This document shows, piece by piece, positions 1-8,914 of a stretch of DNA of 64,000 bases; within the stretch, counting starts at the first letter, position 1; every line of letters begins with the position of its first letter. Under the pieces are notes generated by a model. That model searched no databases and had not been told where the DNA came from. It worked only from the letters and a program-made list of their open reading frames with translations. The translations under genes were made by a program, and so were the position numbers. The stretch lies in the NCBI RefSeq assembly GCF_002163625.1, contig NZ_CP020892.1, positions 3,100,001 to 3,164,000 of the forward strand, given 5' to 3'. This stretch comes from Pseudomonas sp. M30-35 (GTDB lineage Bacteria; Pseudomonadota; Gammaproteobacteria; Pseudomonadales; Pseudomonadaceae).

Positions 1-346
1 CAAGAGCACCAATTCGGATCTTTTTATTAATGCGCGCACCAATAGGAAGCACCGAGAATTGTTTGCTGATGACAGCAACCTCACGAGACGCTCCAATTTC
101 GTGCCGCCCGAATCTGGCAGAATCGCACTTAGTCGTTATTTATTAATGGGTTAGCCTTGCACCAAAGTGCAAAGCAGAGCAGCCTGAAAGCCCCAATTAA
201 GCGCGTGAACGCACAGACCTGCACCACGACAATGCAATCGCTATACCAAACGGACGATACTGGCTCGGCAGTGATATCAGATTGAACCCTTGTAACAAAT
301 GCCACTCGAAGCATATAGACGTTCTATAACATCAAGGAGAGTTGAA
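1..346. other. Intergenic region upstream of the DUF883 gene
   Basis: No convincing gene is present. A 61-codon reading frame on the minus strand (129-314) has no family resemblance and no ribosome binding site. The region holds a perfect 6+6 inverted repeat with a 4-base spacer at 157-172 (TTGCAC, then GTGCAA). A TATACC hexamer at 242-247, about 100 bases before the start codon, resembles a stationary-phase -10 element but has no good -35 partner. The leader of the downstream gene probably begins in this region. Confidence 0.4.
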
Positions 347-661
347 ATGGCGCGTAAAAAAACCGTCTCGAACCAAGATGAACTTCTAAACGAGTTTCAA
401 GCATTAGTGCGCGATACCGAGTCACTGCTCCAGCAATCAGCCGGGCTCGCGGGTGATCAAGGCGAAGAACTGCGTGATCAAATCCGCAACAGCCTGAACC
501 GTGCACGTTCAACCTTGCACTCAGCCGAAGAAGCCGTGATTGAGCGGGGCAAGGCAGCTGTTGATGCGACCGAAGGTTACGTCCAAACCCACCCATGGCA
601 ATCTATCAGTATCGCCGCCGGTGTTGGTATGCTGCTCGGTATGTTGATTACTAAGCGCTAA
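347..661 (+). CDS. DUF883 / YqjD-ElaB family membrane-anchored protein
   Basis: A 104-residue protein. A long soluble amphipathic helical region rich in Glu, Gln, Asp and Arg (about residues 5-80) is followed by one C-terminal hydrophobic segment (about 84-101) that ends in the short basic tail TKR. This is the layout of the YqjD/ElaB/DUF883 family, whose E. coli members are inner-membrane, ribosome-associated proteins linked to stationary phase. The start at 347 is chosen because AAGGAG lies at 334-339 with ideal spacing. An in-frame ATG at 299 has no such site. It is followed after 16 bases by a YqjE-like gene, giving the familiar yqjD-yqjE-yqjK order. Membrane anchoring is read from sequence, and ribosome binding is inferred from the family. 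Confidence 0.85.
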   Translation: MARKKTVSNQDELLNEFQALVRDTESLLQQSAGLAGDQGEELRDQIRNSLNRARSTLHSAEEAVIERGKAAVDATEGYVQTHPWQSISIAAGVGMLLGMLITKR

Positions 662-677
662 CGGACGACAAAACTAC

Positions 678-1061
678 ATGGAAGCTAGATCACAGCCCAG
701 TGCCGGGACTGGCCCCTCACCTCGCAGATTTGCCGGAGCCCTACTTGGGCTCCTGCATGGCCACGTAGCCCTGTTTGGTGAAGAGCTTAAGGAACAACAA
801 ACCCACGCAGTTCGCCTGTTGCTGCTGACCAGTTTAAGTTTGGTTTTTGGCCTGCTACTGGTGATAGGACTCTCGGCAACACTGTTGATCTGCTTCTGGG
901 ATGATTACCGCATCCCAGTCATCATCGGCTTGTGTATATTTTATTCAGTGGCGCTCATCGTCAGCTTGATCACATTGCTCAACTGTTTGCGCGATGCGCC
1001 AAGCCCATTCAGTGCAAGCCTTGAAGAGATTGCACGCGACCGGGAGCAGTTGTTGCCATGA
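678..1061 (+). CDS. YqjE-like / phage holin family protein
   Basis: A 127-residue protein with a polar N-terminus, a charged amphipathic stretch (about 35-52, containing GEELKEQQTHAV) and two strongly hydrophobic helices (about 55-80 and 87-112). This matches the YqjE family (holin superfamily III by naming convention), small inner-membrane proteins encoded beside DUF883 proteins. Its stop overlaps the next start (ATGA, 1058-1061), so the two genes are probably translationally coupled. No lysis genes are nearby, so the holin label is only a family name. A membrane-shaping or stress role is inferred from the neighbour. Confidence 0.75.
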   Translation: MEARSQPSAGTGPSPRRFAGALLGLLHGHVALFGEELKEQQTHAVRLLLLTSLSLVFGLLLVIGLSATLLICFWDDYRIPVIIGLCIFYSVALIVSLITLLNCLRDAPSPFSASLEEIARDREQLLP

Positions 1062-1387
1062 GCCAACCTGAATTGCCTCATTTACATGCAAACGCGTCGC
1101 GCAAGGATCTGCGCAAAGCCATGCTGCGCATGCGCTTGGAAATGCATCGCCAAGAAATACGCCACGAAACCCTGGTTATGTTGGAGCCACTGCGCAAGGC
1201 AAAAAGCTTTGGTAGCCAATGGCGCGAGCAGTTGGCTGGCGGCGGCACATCGTTGTGGATCACGGGCGGCGCAGTGCTGCTCGCAGGCTTGGGCCTGAAA
1301 AAGACCAATTGGCGACGCTGGATCAAAATTGCACTGATTACCCTGCCGCTATTACGTCGTGTTCCCCCGAAGGACACGCCCCAATAG
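1058..1387 (+). CDS. Small basic YqjK-like protein
   Basis: A 109-residue basic protein. A predicted helix rich in Arg, Lys, Met and Glu (about 15-55) is followed by a short hydrophobic patch (about 66-82) and a hydrophobic Arg/Lys-rich C-terminus. It begins inside the stop codon of the YqjE-like gene and ends just before a hairpin terminator, so it is the third gene of this unit. Position and composition resemble the YqjK-type proteins of yqjDEK operons, but similarity is weak by eye and the function is unknown. Confidence 0.65.
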   Translation: MSQPELPHLHANASRKDLRKAMLRMRLEMHRQEIRHETLVMLEPLRKAKSFGSQWREQLAGGGTSLWITGGAVLLAGLGLKKTNWRRWIKIALITLPLLRRVPPKDTPQ

Positions 1388-1397
1388 CCGCCCCCTT

Positions 1398-1419
1398 AAA
1401 GCCAGAGCATTCTGGCTTT
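1398..1419. terminator. Terminator-like hairpin after the yqjDEK-like unit
   Basis: A perfect 9-base inverted repeat (AAAGCCAGA, then TCTGGCTTT) with a 4-base GCAT loop begins 10 bases after the stop of the third gene. The T-rich 3' arm continues into TTATTG. It separates the three-gene unit from the EAL gene. Confidence 0.65.
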
Positions 1420-1521
1420 ATTGCTTGGCTGGCCACGTTCTTGCTTTAACTCCTACGTGCCGCACCATTAAGTCCAGTTCCCGCGGCGTTGTTGTTAAGA
1501 CTCTTAACGAAGGATGCTTGC

Positions 1522-2682
1522 GTGCTCGACGGTCAGCCAACTGTTGTCTTTCAACCTTTCATCGACACTGCCACTGGCAAGATTGCCGGTGTTGAAGCGC
1601 TTGCACGACTGCGCGACAGGCATGGGCAATTACACTCAGCTGGCCCGCTCTTCAGTAACCCGAAAACACCCTTGGCCGGTTTACGCAGGCTTGACCGAGC
1701 CATCCGTCAACAAGCTCTGCAACGCTTTCATCAAGCGCCGGCCGAATGGTTTTTGAGCCTGAATATTTCTCCACGCTGGGTTAGCCGCCTACGTATTGGC
1801 CAACCTCTACCCAGCCTGAAACAATTGCAACAAAGCGGCATAGCAGCTGAACGCGTGGTTTTCGAAATCACCGAGCAAGGCGGAGCCAGTCAACGCCTGC
1901 CAGCTGTAGTTGCAGCGTATCGAGAAGCTGGCGCCCGGGTCGCGATTGATGACTTTGGGGCGGGCTACTCGCAGCTTGACCGAGTACTGGCGTTGCAGCC
2001 CGATATTCTCAAGCTTGATATGCGTTTGTTCAAAGCCGCTGCGCAGGGCGGCCCAAGTGAGCAAATTGTTAAGGCGCTGGCACAAATGGCCGAGCGCACC
2101 GGATGCTGGATTATCGCAGAGGGTGTTGAGTCTGAAGCCGAGCTCCACTTCGCACTGGAGTGTGGGGCACGCTACGTTCAGGGTTATCTGTTTGCCGAAC
2201 CAGAGCTCGAGTTTTTCAACACCCATGCATTTGTTGAACGCTTTGCTCAACTGCGCAACCACTACGTGACACACAAGCTGCATGAGCGCGCTCAACTTAT
2301 GCAAATGCGTGAACAACTGTCCTCGTTAATGGCAGAGCTCAATGTGTGGGCGCATAACGGTGCCAGTCTTGAGCGGTTGCCCGCACCAGCCGCTTACCCT
2401 TGGTTATTACGCATTTTTATCTGCGACAACCAAGGCACGCAACTTTCGCCCAACCACGAGTGGCGTAACGCAGCCTGGCATACGGATTCGCGCTATGTTG
2501 GCCACAACTGGTCGTGGCGCCCCTACTTCTATCAGTTGCTGGCTGAAAACTGGGATGAGCAGCGCCTGCTTGTGTCATCCACGTACCGCGACGCGACCAG
2601 CAATCAATATTGCTTAACGGCTGGCAAATTTATCGATAACAACCAACTAATACTGGTCGACATTGATGCTGCTGGCTTTTAA
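1522..2682 (+). CDS. EAL-domain c-di-GMP phosphodiesterase with C-terminal PDC/cache-like domain
   Basis: A 386-residue cytoplasmic protein if it starts at GTG 1522, which has GAAGGA at 1509-1514. An upstream in-frame TTG at 1489 has no such site. Residues 1-240 form an EAL domain: EAL signature at 25-27, FEITE, DDFGAGYS, AEGVES and YVQGYLF are all present. The catalytic acidic residues therefore look intact and hydrolysis of c-di-GMP is likely. After a charged helix comes a C-terminal domain (about 275-386) with NWSWRPYF, SSTYRD and an LVDID ending. These features recall PDC/cache sensory domains, unusually placed after the EAL domain and without membrane segments. No GGDEF domain is present. 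Confidence 0.85.
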   Translation: MLDGQPTVVFQPFIDTATGKIAGVEALARLRDRHGQLHSAGPLFSNPKTPLAGLRRLDRAIRQQALQRFHQAPAEWFLSLNISPRWVSRLRIGQPLPSLKQLQQSGIAAERVVFEITEQGGASQRLPAVVAAYREAGARVAIDDFGAGYSQLDRVLALQPDILKLDMRLFKAAAQGGPSEQIVKALAQMAERTGCWIIAEGVESEAELHFALECGARYVQGYLFAEPELEFFNTHAFVERFAQLRNHYVTHKLHERAQLMQMREQLSSLMAELNVWAHNGASLERLPAPAAYPWLLRIFICDNQGTQLSPNHEWRNAAWHTDSRYVGHNWSWRPYFYQLLAENWDEQRLLVSSTYRDATSNQYCLTAGKFIDNNQLILVDIDAAGF

Positions 2683-2684
2683 TA

Positions 2685-2704
2685 ACCTGCTGTGCAGGTC
2701 TTTC
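2685..2704 (+). terminator. Possible weak terminator after the EAL gene
   Basis: An ACCTGC/GCAGGT stem with a 3-base loop sits immediately after the EAL stop codon and is followed by CTTTCTC. The stem is short (6 pairs), so termination may be partial. Confidence 0.4.
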
Positions 2705-2780
2705 TCAGATTAACCCCTTGCAGGTAAACGCCGTAACCCTGAAGCTAGCAGCATTAGCCACGTAATGGCGAGGAGTAGCC

Positions 2781-4112
2781 TTGGACTGGCAGACACTGTT
2801 AAACCGCGAACGATTGGGCAAACCTTCTCACAGCGCTGAAGAGCTCGGCCGCAGCCCATTCCACAAAGATCATGACCGGATCATTTTCTCAGGTGCGTTC
2901 CGCCGCTTAGGCCGCAAAACTCAAGTTCACCCGGTATCCAGCAACGATCATATTCACACACGCCTGACTCACTCGCTTGAGGTCAGCTGTGTGGGTCGAT
3001 CGCTGGGGATGCGCGTGGCAGAAATGATCCGCGATAAGTTACCCGACTGGTGCGAGCCCAGCGACTTAGGCATGGTCGTGCAATCCGCGTGTTTGGCTCA
3101 CGATATCGGTAACCCCCCGTTTGGGCACTCCGGTGAAGACGCCATTCGCCATTGGTTCCAACAAGCAGCCGGACGTGGCTGGCTAGACTCCATGAGTGAC
3201 GCAGAGCGCAGTGACTTCCTCAGTTTTGAGGGCAATGCTCAGGGTTTTCGCGTACTCACTCAACTGGAGTACCACCAGTTCGACGGCGGCACCCGGCTGA
3301 CCTACGCGACCCTTGGTACTTACTTAAAGTATCCCTGGACCGCCCGCCACGCCGAAGCGCAGGGCTACAAGAAGCACAAGTTCGGTTGCTACCAGAGCGA
3401 GCTTGGGCTACTTGAACAAATCGCCAATAAACTCGGGTTACCGCAAATAGAAGAACAGCGCTGGGCGCGCCATCCGTTGGTGTACCTGATGGAAGCTGCA
3501 GATGACATTTGCTACGGCTTGATTGACCTTGAAGATGGCTTGGAAATGGAGCTGCTCGAATACAGCGAAGTTGAAGCCGTTTTACTGGACCTTGTTGGTG
3601 ATGACTTACCCCAGACTTATCGCCAACTGGGGCCAAAGGACTCGCGCCGACGCAAGTTGGCAATTCTGCGCGGCAAAGCCATCGAACACCTGACCAATGC
3701 TGCAGCCCATGCATTTGTTGAGCAACACGATGCACTACTCGCGGGCACCCTACAGGGCGACTTGGTCGAGCACATGCATGGCCCAGCCAAACGCTGTGTG
3801 CAGAGCGCAAAAGATATGGCGCGTAAAAAAATCTTTCAGGATAAACGCAAAACCCTGCATGAGATTGGCGCGTACACCACGCTGGAAATCCTGCTCAATG
3901 CCTTTTGCGGCGCTGCGCTGGAGCAACACGGGGGACGCACGCCTTCATTCAAGCATCGACGCATCCTTGATTTACTGGGCAATAACGCACCTGACCCGCA
4001 TGGACCGCTGTACACATCATTTTTACGCATGATCGACTTTATCGGTGGCATGACCGACAGCTATGCTACTGAAATGGCCCGTGAAATGACGGGACGCTCA
4101 AGTCCGGTGTAA
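2781..4112 (+). CDS. dgt: Deoxyguanosinetriphosphate triphosphohydrolase-like protein
   Basis: A 443-residue HD-superfamily enzyme of the dGTPase family, which hydrolyses dGTP (or other dNTPs) to the nucleoside and tripolyphosphate. The N-terminal half carries the typical GRKTQVHP and THSLEVS motifs and the metal-binding [16 protein letters not shown] segment (about residues 108-123). The start is TTG at 2781, preceded by GAGGAG. Length and motif order fit the type 2 family common in Pseudomonas. The next gene begins 3 bases after the stop, so the two are probably cotranscribed. The exact nucleotide preference cannot be read from sequence. Confidence 0.92.
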   Translation: MDWQTLLNRERLGKPSHSAEELGRSPFHKDHDRIIFSGAFRRLGRKTQVHPVSSNDHIHTRLTHSLEVSCVGRSLGMRVAEMIRDKLPDWCEPSDLGMVVQSACLAHDIGNPPFGHSGEDAIRHWFQQAAGRGWLDSMSDAERSDFLSFEGNAQGFRVLTQLEYHQFDGGTRLTYATLGTYLKYPWTARHAEAQGYKKHKFGCYQSELGLLEQIANKLGLPQIEEQRWARHPLVYLMEAADDICYGLIDLEDGLEMELLEYSEVEAVLLDLVGDDLPQTYRQLGPKDSRRRKLAILRGKAIEHLTNAAAHAFVEQHDALLAGTLQGDLVEHMHGPAKRCVQSAKDMARKKIFQDKRKTLHEIGAYTTLEILLNAFCGAALEQHGGRTPSFKHRRILDLLGNNAPDPHGPLYTSFLRMIDFIGGMTDSYATEMAREMTGRSSPV

Positions 4113-4115
4113 TGC

Positions 4116-5171
4116 ATGGCAAATGAAGCTAAATCACCACGCCAAAGGCTCACAGGGCCGCCAACCATAGGGCCTGCGATAATCGCGGGCATGGGTTGTG
4201 CGCTGCCACTGCTATTGGGTTTGTTCAGCGGACATCCTGGTTTTTTATGGGCGTCCGCGGGTGCATTTCAGGCAGCGCAAATCAACCCACTGCACCGGCT
4301 GGGCATGTTGCGCATGCTGCTGATAACGTTCCTCGGTGCGGTGTGCGCGGGCTGGGGATTTTGGGCAGCGGCTTACCCCGTCCTCAGTTTTGCGATGTTT
4401 GCAGCCTTTGGTTTTATCCTGGCCTGGCTACAACGCTTTGGCGCCGAAGCCGGAAAACTCGGCGCTGGCCTGGCTGTGTGCATGTGCCTCGGCCAGGGTG
4501 AAACGGCTGGTAGCCATCTGAATAATCCCTACGCCATTGGCATGCTGTTTATCCTTGGCGGGCTTTGGGTCACCCTCCTCGCGTTTGGCCTGCGCGGCGT
4601 GCACGGCTTACGCATGTGGCCGCAAGCACCGCGTGTGGTGAGTATCATTAAAGTACTCAAGCGCTACGCCAAACGCCTGCCAGAGCAGCGCTGGCGCCTG
4701 CATGCACTGCGTTGCACCCTCGCTTTTGGCTTCGCGGGTTTACTTGTTAGCCTGGAAAAACTGCCACACGGTTATTGGGTAACCATGATCGTGATTGGCA
4801 CCTTGCAGCTTGGGCTGCCCAACAACTTTAAGCGCTTGCTGATACCTTATTTGGTCAGCCTGATCCTCGCGGCAATCATGATTGTGATCGGCTACAGCTT
4901 GCAGGACCCCATACTGATGGTCGCGGGGACATTATCGTTAATTGTTTTCTGTCGTACCTTCCAAGCCCATCATTACGGGCTTTACGTGCTACAGCTATTA
5001 ATGTGTTTTATCGTCCTCGTAGAGAGCCTTTCGCTTGACTGGCAGCTAGCACCGCAACGCCTGTTTAATAGCATGTTTGGCGTGGCAATCTCGCTGGGCG
5101 TGGCAATCCTGATTTATGCGCTAAGCCGGAGCGTAATCAAAATAAAAAATAAAGCCTCGGCCCATTTGTGA
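4116..5171 (+). CDS. FUSC-like multispan membrane protein
   Basis: A 351-residue protein that is mostly hydrophobic, with two blocks of membrane helices (about residues 20-165 and 195-340) around a basic cytoplasmic stretch containing LKRYAKRLPEQRWR. The two-block pattern and the motif in the second block (LEKLPHGYWVTMIVIGTLQ) match the FUSC / aromatic-acid-exporter-like family, here in a short form without a large soluble domain. It starts 3 bases after dgt and is very likely in the same transcript. The substrate is unknown. Family members export aromatic acids or unrelated compounds, so transport itself is inferred. Confidence 0.75.
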   Translation: MANEAKSPRQRLTGPPTIGPAIIAGMGCALPLLLGLFSGHPGFLWASAGAFQAAQINPLHRLGMLRMLLITFLGAVCAGWGFWAAAYPVLSFAMFAAFGFILAWLQRFGAEAGKLGAGLAVCMCLGQGETAGSHLNNPYAIGMLFILGGLWVTLLAFGLRGVHGLRMWPQAPRVVSIIKVLKRYAKRLPEQRWRLHALRCTLAFGFAGLLVSLEKLPHGYWVTMIVIGTLQLGLPNNFKRLLIPYLVSLILAAIMIVIGYSLQDPILMVAGTLSLIVFCRTFQAHHYGLYVLQLLMCFIVLVESLSLDWQLAPQRLFNSMFGVAISLGVAILIYALSRSVIKIKNKASAHL

Positions 5172-5264
5172 AGCGCTAGATAAATAGCTACAAAATCTAT
5201 TAGCGCAGCGTTCATTGTTCACTATGCTTTCAATCTGCCATCACCGCAGCGGGAGCAACTCTGC

Positions 5265-8222
5265 ATGACAGTTAGTGACCTTACCGGAAATAGGCGCTTT
5301 CCGCTCCACGTCCATATCAGCCTGTTATTTACCTTGCTGCTGCTTAGTACGGGCATCGTGCTGGGCATTTTTAACTACCAGCAGACCAGCCGAATTATTC
5401 TTTCCAGCAGCACCCAACTGTTCGAGCGCATTAGCGACCAGGTTAATCGCGATCTAAGAGAAACCTACATTCCTGTCGATAACCTGCTCAATCTGCTAGC
5501 GCTTGATGAACGCAACATGGGTGAGAGTCGCGACGCACGCTTGTCGATGCTGCCAGTCTTTGCTCAAGCCTTGAATGATCATCCTAAACTTGCCTCGTTG
5601 TATTTAGGTTATTCCGACGGCGACTTTTTTATGGTACGGCCACTGCGCAGTGAGAAGCTCAAGAAAATCTTTAACGCACCAGACAATGCGGCATTCCAGG
5701 TCTGGAGCATCGAACGCAACATGGGGGATATAACCAAAGCCGAGCATCTCTACTTTGATGCCGAGCTTAATCAGCTGGGCAACCGCGATATTACTGACGA
5801 ATCCTACGACGCTCGCACACGCCCGTGGTTCCAAGAAGCGATGCGTAACAATGAGTTGTTCACCACCGAGCCTTATGTGTTCTTCTCCACTGGCGATGTC
5901 GGAACCACCGTTTCACGCGTGAGCATGCAGCGCAGCGTTCTTGGCGCGGATATCACCCTCGATGACCTTTCGCAGACACTGGCCAAACACAAGATTACAC
6001 CGTCAACCGAAGTCGCCTTATACAGTCCCGACGGTACGGTAGTCGCTTACCCAGACACCACAAAACTGATTATTGGTCACGCCAACGCTCACTTGGCCAA
6101 TCTTGCTGAACTTAGTCCGGTGATGGCCAGCCTCAGCAAAACCGATCCAGATGGCACACATAATGGCTCTGTTGAACTCAATAATCGCAGCTGGCTGATC
6201 TCCCAGATCAAGCTGGACATGGGTGGCCCCAAAGGTTTGCGCTTAGCCATTCTTGCCCCAGAAGACGAACTACTTGCAGATGCCTATCGGGTGCGCTGGA
6301 TCAGCGCGGTGATCACTCTCGGGATTTTATTACTGTGCATTCCGCTCGGCTGGGCACTGTCTCGTCTGTTGGTCAGGCCGCTGCGCAGCCTGGTCAGCGA
6401 AGCGGAAGCGATCCGCCGTTTCGACTTCAAACATCCATCCAGCGGTAACTCGCCTGTACTGGAAATTGACCTGCTGGCTGTAGCGATGGCACGGATGAAG
6501 GAAACCATTTTCAGTTTCCTCGAGATCACCGCCAGCCTCTCAGCTGAAACACGCTTTGAGAATCTACTCGAGCGCGTACTTGAAGAGACAGCCGGGATCA
6601 GCCAAGCCCATGCCGGCTTGATCTACCTCAACGACGCAGAGGGTAAGCAATTAGAAGCCAAGGGCTTTTACCTGGACGGCCCACCCGTGACCCTGGAAGA
6701 GCTGCAAATCGCTAGTTTTGCAGTCGACGATATGAACATGCCTGATTGGCTCAAACAGCCGGTCGCTGGCGGCTCGAGTAGCATTGCAACCATCGGCTAC
6801 GATCAAGCGGGTGATTACCAGAACTTGCTACAGGCGATGAACTCACCCCGTGTGCATATCGTTGCTACTGGCCTGCATAATCGTCAGGGCGATACTGTCG
6901 GCGTACTGGTGCTGCTACACAAGGACAGTGGAACCGAAGCAGATAGCACCTTCCAAAGTCCTGCACGAGTGGCTTTCGTCGAAGCCGTGTCCGGCGTCGC
7001 TGCATTGTGTATTGAAAGCCAACGCCTGTTGAACCGACAAAAGCAGCTGCTTGACGCTTTTATTCAACTGATCGCTGGCGCAATCGATGCCAAAAGTCCT
7101 TACACCGGAGGTCACTGCCAACGCGTGCCGGAAATCACCATGCTGCTGGCTAAAGCCGCAGCCAAAAGTCATGCGCCAGCCTTTCGCGATTACAACCCCA
7201 ATGACGAAGAGTGGGAAACCCTGCATATCGCGGCGTGGCTACATGACTGCGGTAAGGTCACGACTCCCGAATACGTGGTTGATAAGGCGACCAAGCTAGA
7301 AACCCTATACGACCGTATCCATGAAATCCGTACCCGCTTCGAGGTTCTCAAACGCGATGTTTGGGTCAATTATTGGCAAGCACGTGCACTGGGCTGTGAC
7401 GATGCGGCCCTGGAAGCTAAACGTGATCAGTCGCTGGCAGAACTCGATGATGAGTTCAGCTTTGTAGCCAGTTGCAACCTTGGCGGCGAAGCGATGGCCG
7501 AAAACGATATTCAACGCTTGCAGCGCATCGCCGAGCGAAAATGGTGGCGCACCTTGGATGACCGCCTCGGCTTGTCTTGGGAAGAAAGCAAACGAATGGA
7601 ACGAGACCCCGCCCCTGTTTTACCTGCTTTGGAAAGCTTGCTTGCTGACCGGCCTCAACATTTGTTTGAGCGCCCAAGCAGTGAGTTGATTCCGGAGAAC
7701 AATCGCTGGGGCTTCAAGCTTGAAGTACCGCAATACAAGTTCAACCGTGGTGAATTGTATAACCTGAGCATTGCGCGCGGCACTTTGACCGCAGAAGAGC
7801 GCTACATCATTAACCACCATATCATCCAAACCATACTCATGCTCGATCACCTGCCCTTCCCTAAACACCTGAAAGACGTAGCTGAAATTGCTGGCGGACA
7901 TCACGAAAAAATGGACGGCAGCGGCTATCCAAAACGCTTGCGCCGCGAAGAGATGAGCCTGTCCGCGAGAATGATGGCGATTGCTGATATTTTCGAGGCG
8001 CTGACTGCCGTCGACCGACCTTACAAGAAAGGCAAGTTACTCTCTGAAGCAATCGACATCATGGCTGGCATGTGCAAAAGCGCGCACATCGACCCCGACC
8101 TGTTTGGTCTGTTTATCCATGACAAAATTTATAAGCGCTACGCAGACCGCTTTATGCGACCGGAGCAAATAGATAAGGTGGATGAGGCTAAGATACTGGC
8201 TAAAGCTGGAATCACTGCTTAA
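5265..8222 (+). CDS. Membrane sensor with CACHE, HAMP, GAF and HD-GYP phosphodiesterase domains
   Basis: A 985-residue transmembrane signalling protein. In order: membrane helix about 17-37, periplasmic double CACHE region about 40-340, second helix about 345-365, HAMP about 366-420, GAF about 440-590, and an HD-GYP catalytic region about 600-970. The catalytic signatures are HDCGK (His660-Asp661) and GGHHEKMDGSGYP (about 877-889), so c-di-GMP hydrolysis is likely. The gap between these motifs is about 219 residues, far longer than in typical HD-GYP proteins. A charged, Trp-rich insert occupies about residues 675-820. It stands alone between FUSC and the opposite-strand yggL. The ligand is unknown. 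Confidence 0.87.
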   Translation: MTVSDLTGNRRFPLHVHISLLFTLLLLSTGIVLGIFNYQQTSRIILSSSTQLFERISDQVNRDLRETYIPVDNLLNLLALDERNMGESRDARLSMLPVFAQALNDHPKLASLYLGYSDGDFFMVRPLRSEKLKKIFNAPDNAAFQVWSIERNMGDITKAEHLYFDAELNQLGNRDITDESYDARTRPWFQEAMRNNELFTTEPYVFFSTGDVGTTVSRVSMQRSVLGADITLDDLSQTLAKHKITPSTEVALYSPDGTVVAYPDTTKLIIGHANAHLANLAELSPVMASLSKTDPDGTHNGSVELNNRSWLISQIKLDMGGPKGLRLAILAPEDELLADAYRVRWISAVITLGILLLCIPLGWALSRLLVRPLRSLVSEAEAIRRFDFKHPSSGNSPVLEIDLLAVAMARMKETIFSFLEITASLSAETRFENLLERVLEETAGISQAHAGLIYLNDAEGKQLEAKGFYLDGPPVTLEELQIASFAVDDMNMPDWLKQPVAGGSSSIATIGYDQAGDYQNLLQAMNSPRVHIVATGLHNRQGDTVGVLVLLHKDSGTEADSTFQSPARVAFVEAVSGVAALCIESQRLLNRQKQLLDAFIQLIAGAIDAKSPYTGGHCQRVPEITMLLAKAAAKSHAPAFRDYNPNDEEWETLHIAAWLHDCGKVTTPEYVVDKATKLETLYDRIHEIRTRFEVLKRDVWVNYWQARALGCDDAALEAKRDQSLAELDDEFSFVASCNLGGEAMAENDIQRLQRIAERKWWRTLDDRLGLSWEESKRMERDPAPVLPALESLLADRPQHLFERPSSELIPENNRWGFKLEVPQYKFNRGELYNLSIARGTLTAEERYIINHHIIQTILMLDHLPFPKHLKDVAEIAGGHHEKMDGSGYPKRLRREEMSLSARMMAIADIFEALTAVDRPYKKGKLLSEAIDIMAGMCKSAHIDPDLFGLFIHDKIYKRYADRFMRPEQIDKVDEAKILAKAGITA

Positions 8223-8295
8223 CGCGCCAGCTAGCTAGACGGCTGCAAAGCATTGCATTGCAACCGCCTAAATGTCGCTTACCGCAATCAACTAA

Positions 8296-8320
8296 TTGGG
8301 CACGCATTGCGCGCACCCAA
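8296..8320 (-). terminator. Hairpin downstream of yggL
   Basis: On the minus strand a 10-base stem (TTGGGTGCGC with GCGTGCCCAA, two G-U wobble pairs) closes a 5-base loop 11 bases beyond the yggL stop. It could also serve the convergent HD-GYP gene. The T-rich tail is weak. Confidence 0.45.
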
Positions 8321-8330
8321 CTGAAAGGCA

Positions 8331-8672
8331 TCAGGCCTTGTTGATTGGGTTTTCCGGGTACCAAACGTCGAGCAATGGGCTGACGGTGAAATCAGCCAAT
8401 TCATCACGGCCTTTCAACCAAGCCTCAACACTGGCGCGCTGTTCTTCGCTGACCGAGCCACGCTCGTCAAGGCAAACCAGACCGTAGTCATCGCCGCCAA
8501 CATAACCAAGGCCATTGCCTTCCATCGCTTGACTCAGAAACTGATCAAGGAAAGCGTCAATGACTTCATCGGTCAAATCGTCTTTAAAATTCAGGTTCAG
8601 CTCAAAACCCAGCTCCTGAAATTCATCTACGCAGAGTTTTTTGCGCAGGCGGCGGGAACGATTAGTAGCCAT
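8331..8672 (-). CDS. yggL: YggL family 50S ribosome-binding protein
   Basis: A 113-residue acidic protein of the YggL/DUF469 family, described in E. coli as associating with the 50S subunit. The basic N-terminus (MATNRSRRLRKKL) is followed by the family's conserved VDEFQELGFE segment. The start at 8672 is preferred because GAGGA precedes it at good spacing and the protein then begins like known members. Upstream in-frame codons back to 8705 lack this. It is a single-gene unit on the minus strand, divergent from dacB. Confidence 0.88.
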   Translation of the reverse strand: MATNRSRRLRKKLCVDEFQELGFELNLNFKDDLTDEVIDAFLDQFLSQAMEGNGLGYVGGDDYGLVCLDERGSVSEEQRASVEAWLKGRDELADFTVSPLLDVWYPENPINKA

Positions 8673-8803
8673 GAAACAATCCTCAAAAGTGATATCGCCG
8701 CGCACTTTAGCAGTTTCAGCATATTTATGCCCGAACTCTGCACGCTATCGAATGATGGACATACCTGAAAACGCTACATTGATATGCATGCCAGATCACA
8801 TAT

Positions 8804-8832
8804 TTCGCATAAACTCATGCTTGCGGCATAAT
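8804..8832 (+). promoter_or_regulatory. Putative sigma-70 promoter of dacB
   Basis: TTCGCA (8804-8809) and CATAAT (8827-8832) are separated by exactly 17 bases, about 80 bases upstream of dacB. They match the consensus hexamers at 4/6 and 5/6 positions. This is a prediction by eye. Confidence 0.5.
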
Positions 8833-8914
8833 GCACCCTGTATGAGACATACATCGTAGCGGTTTCTCGCACGTTACAAGCCACTCTTCAAGCTACGCCC
8901 AGGGGGCGTAAATC

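Noticed and set aside
157..172. TTGCAC-CAAA-GTGCAA palindrome as an NtrC site
   Set aside because: NtrC sites have longer spacing between GCAC and GTGC halves. Here only 4 bases separate the arms, and no sigma-54 promoter was found nearby.
129..314. 61-codon minus-strand frame at the left edge
   Set aside because: No ribosome site, no family features, Cys/Val/Arg-rich random composition.
678..1061. Phage lysis module suggested by the holin-type name
   Set aside because: No endolysin, spanin or other phage gene nearby; the neighbours are yqjD/yqjK-like.
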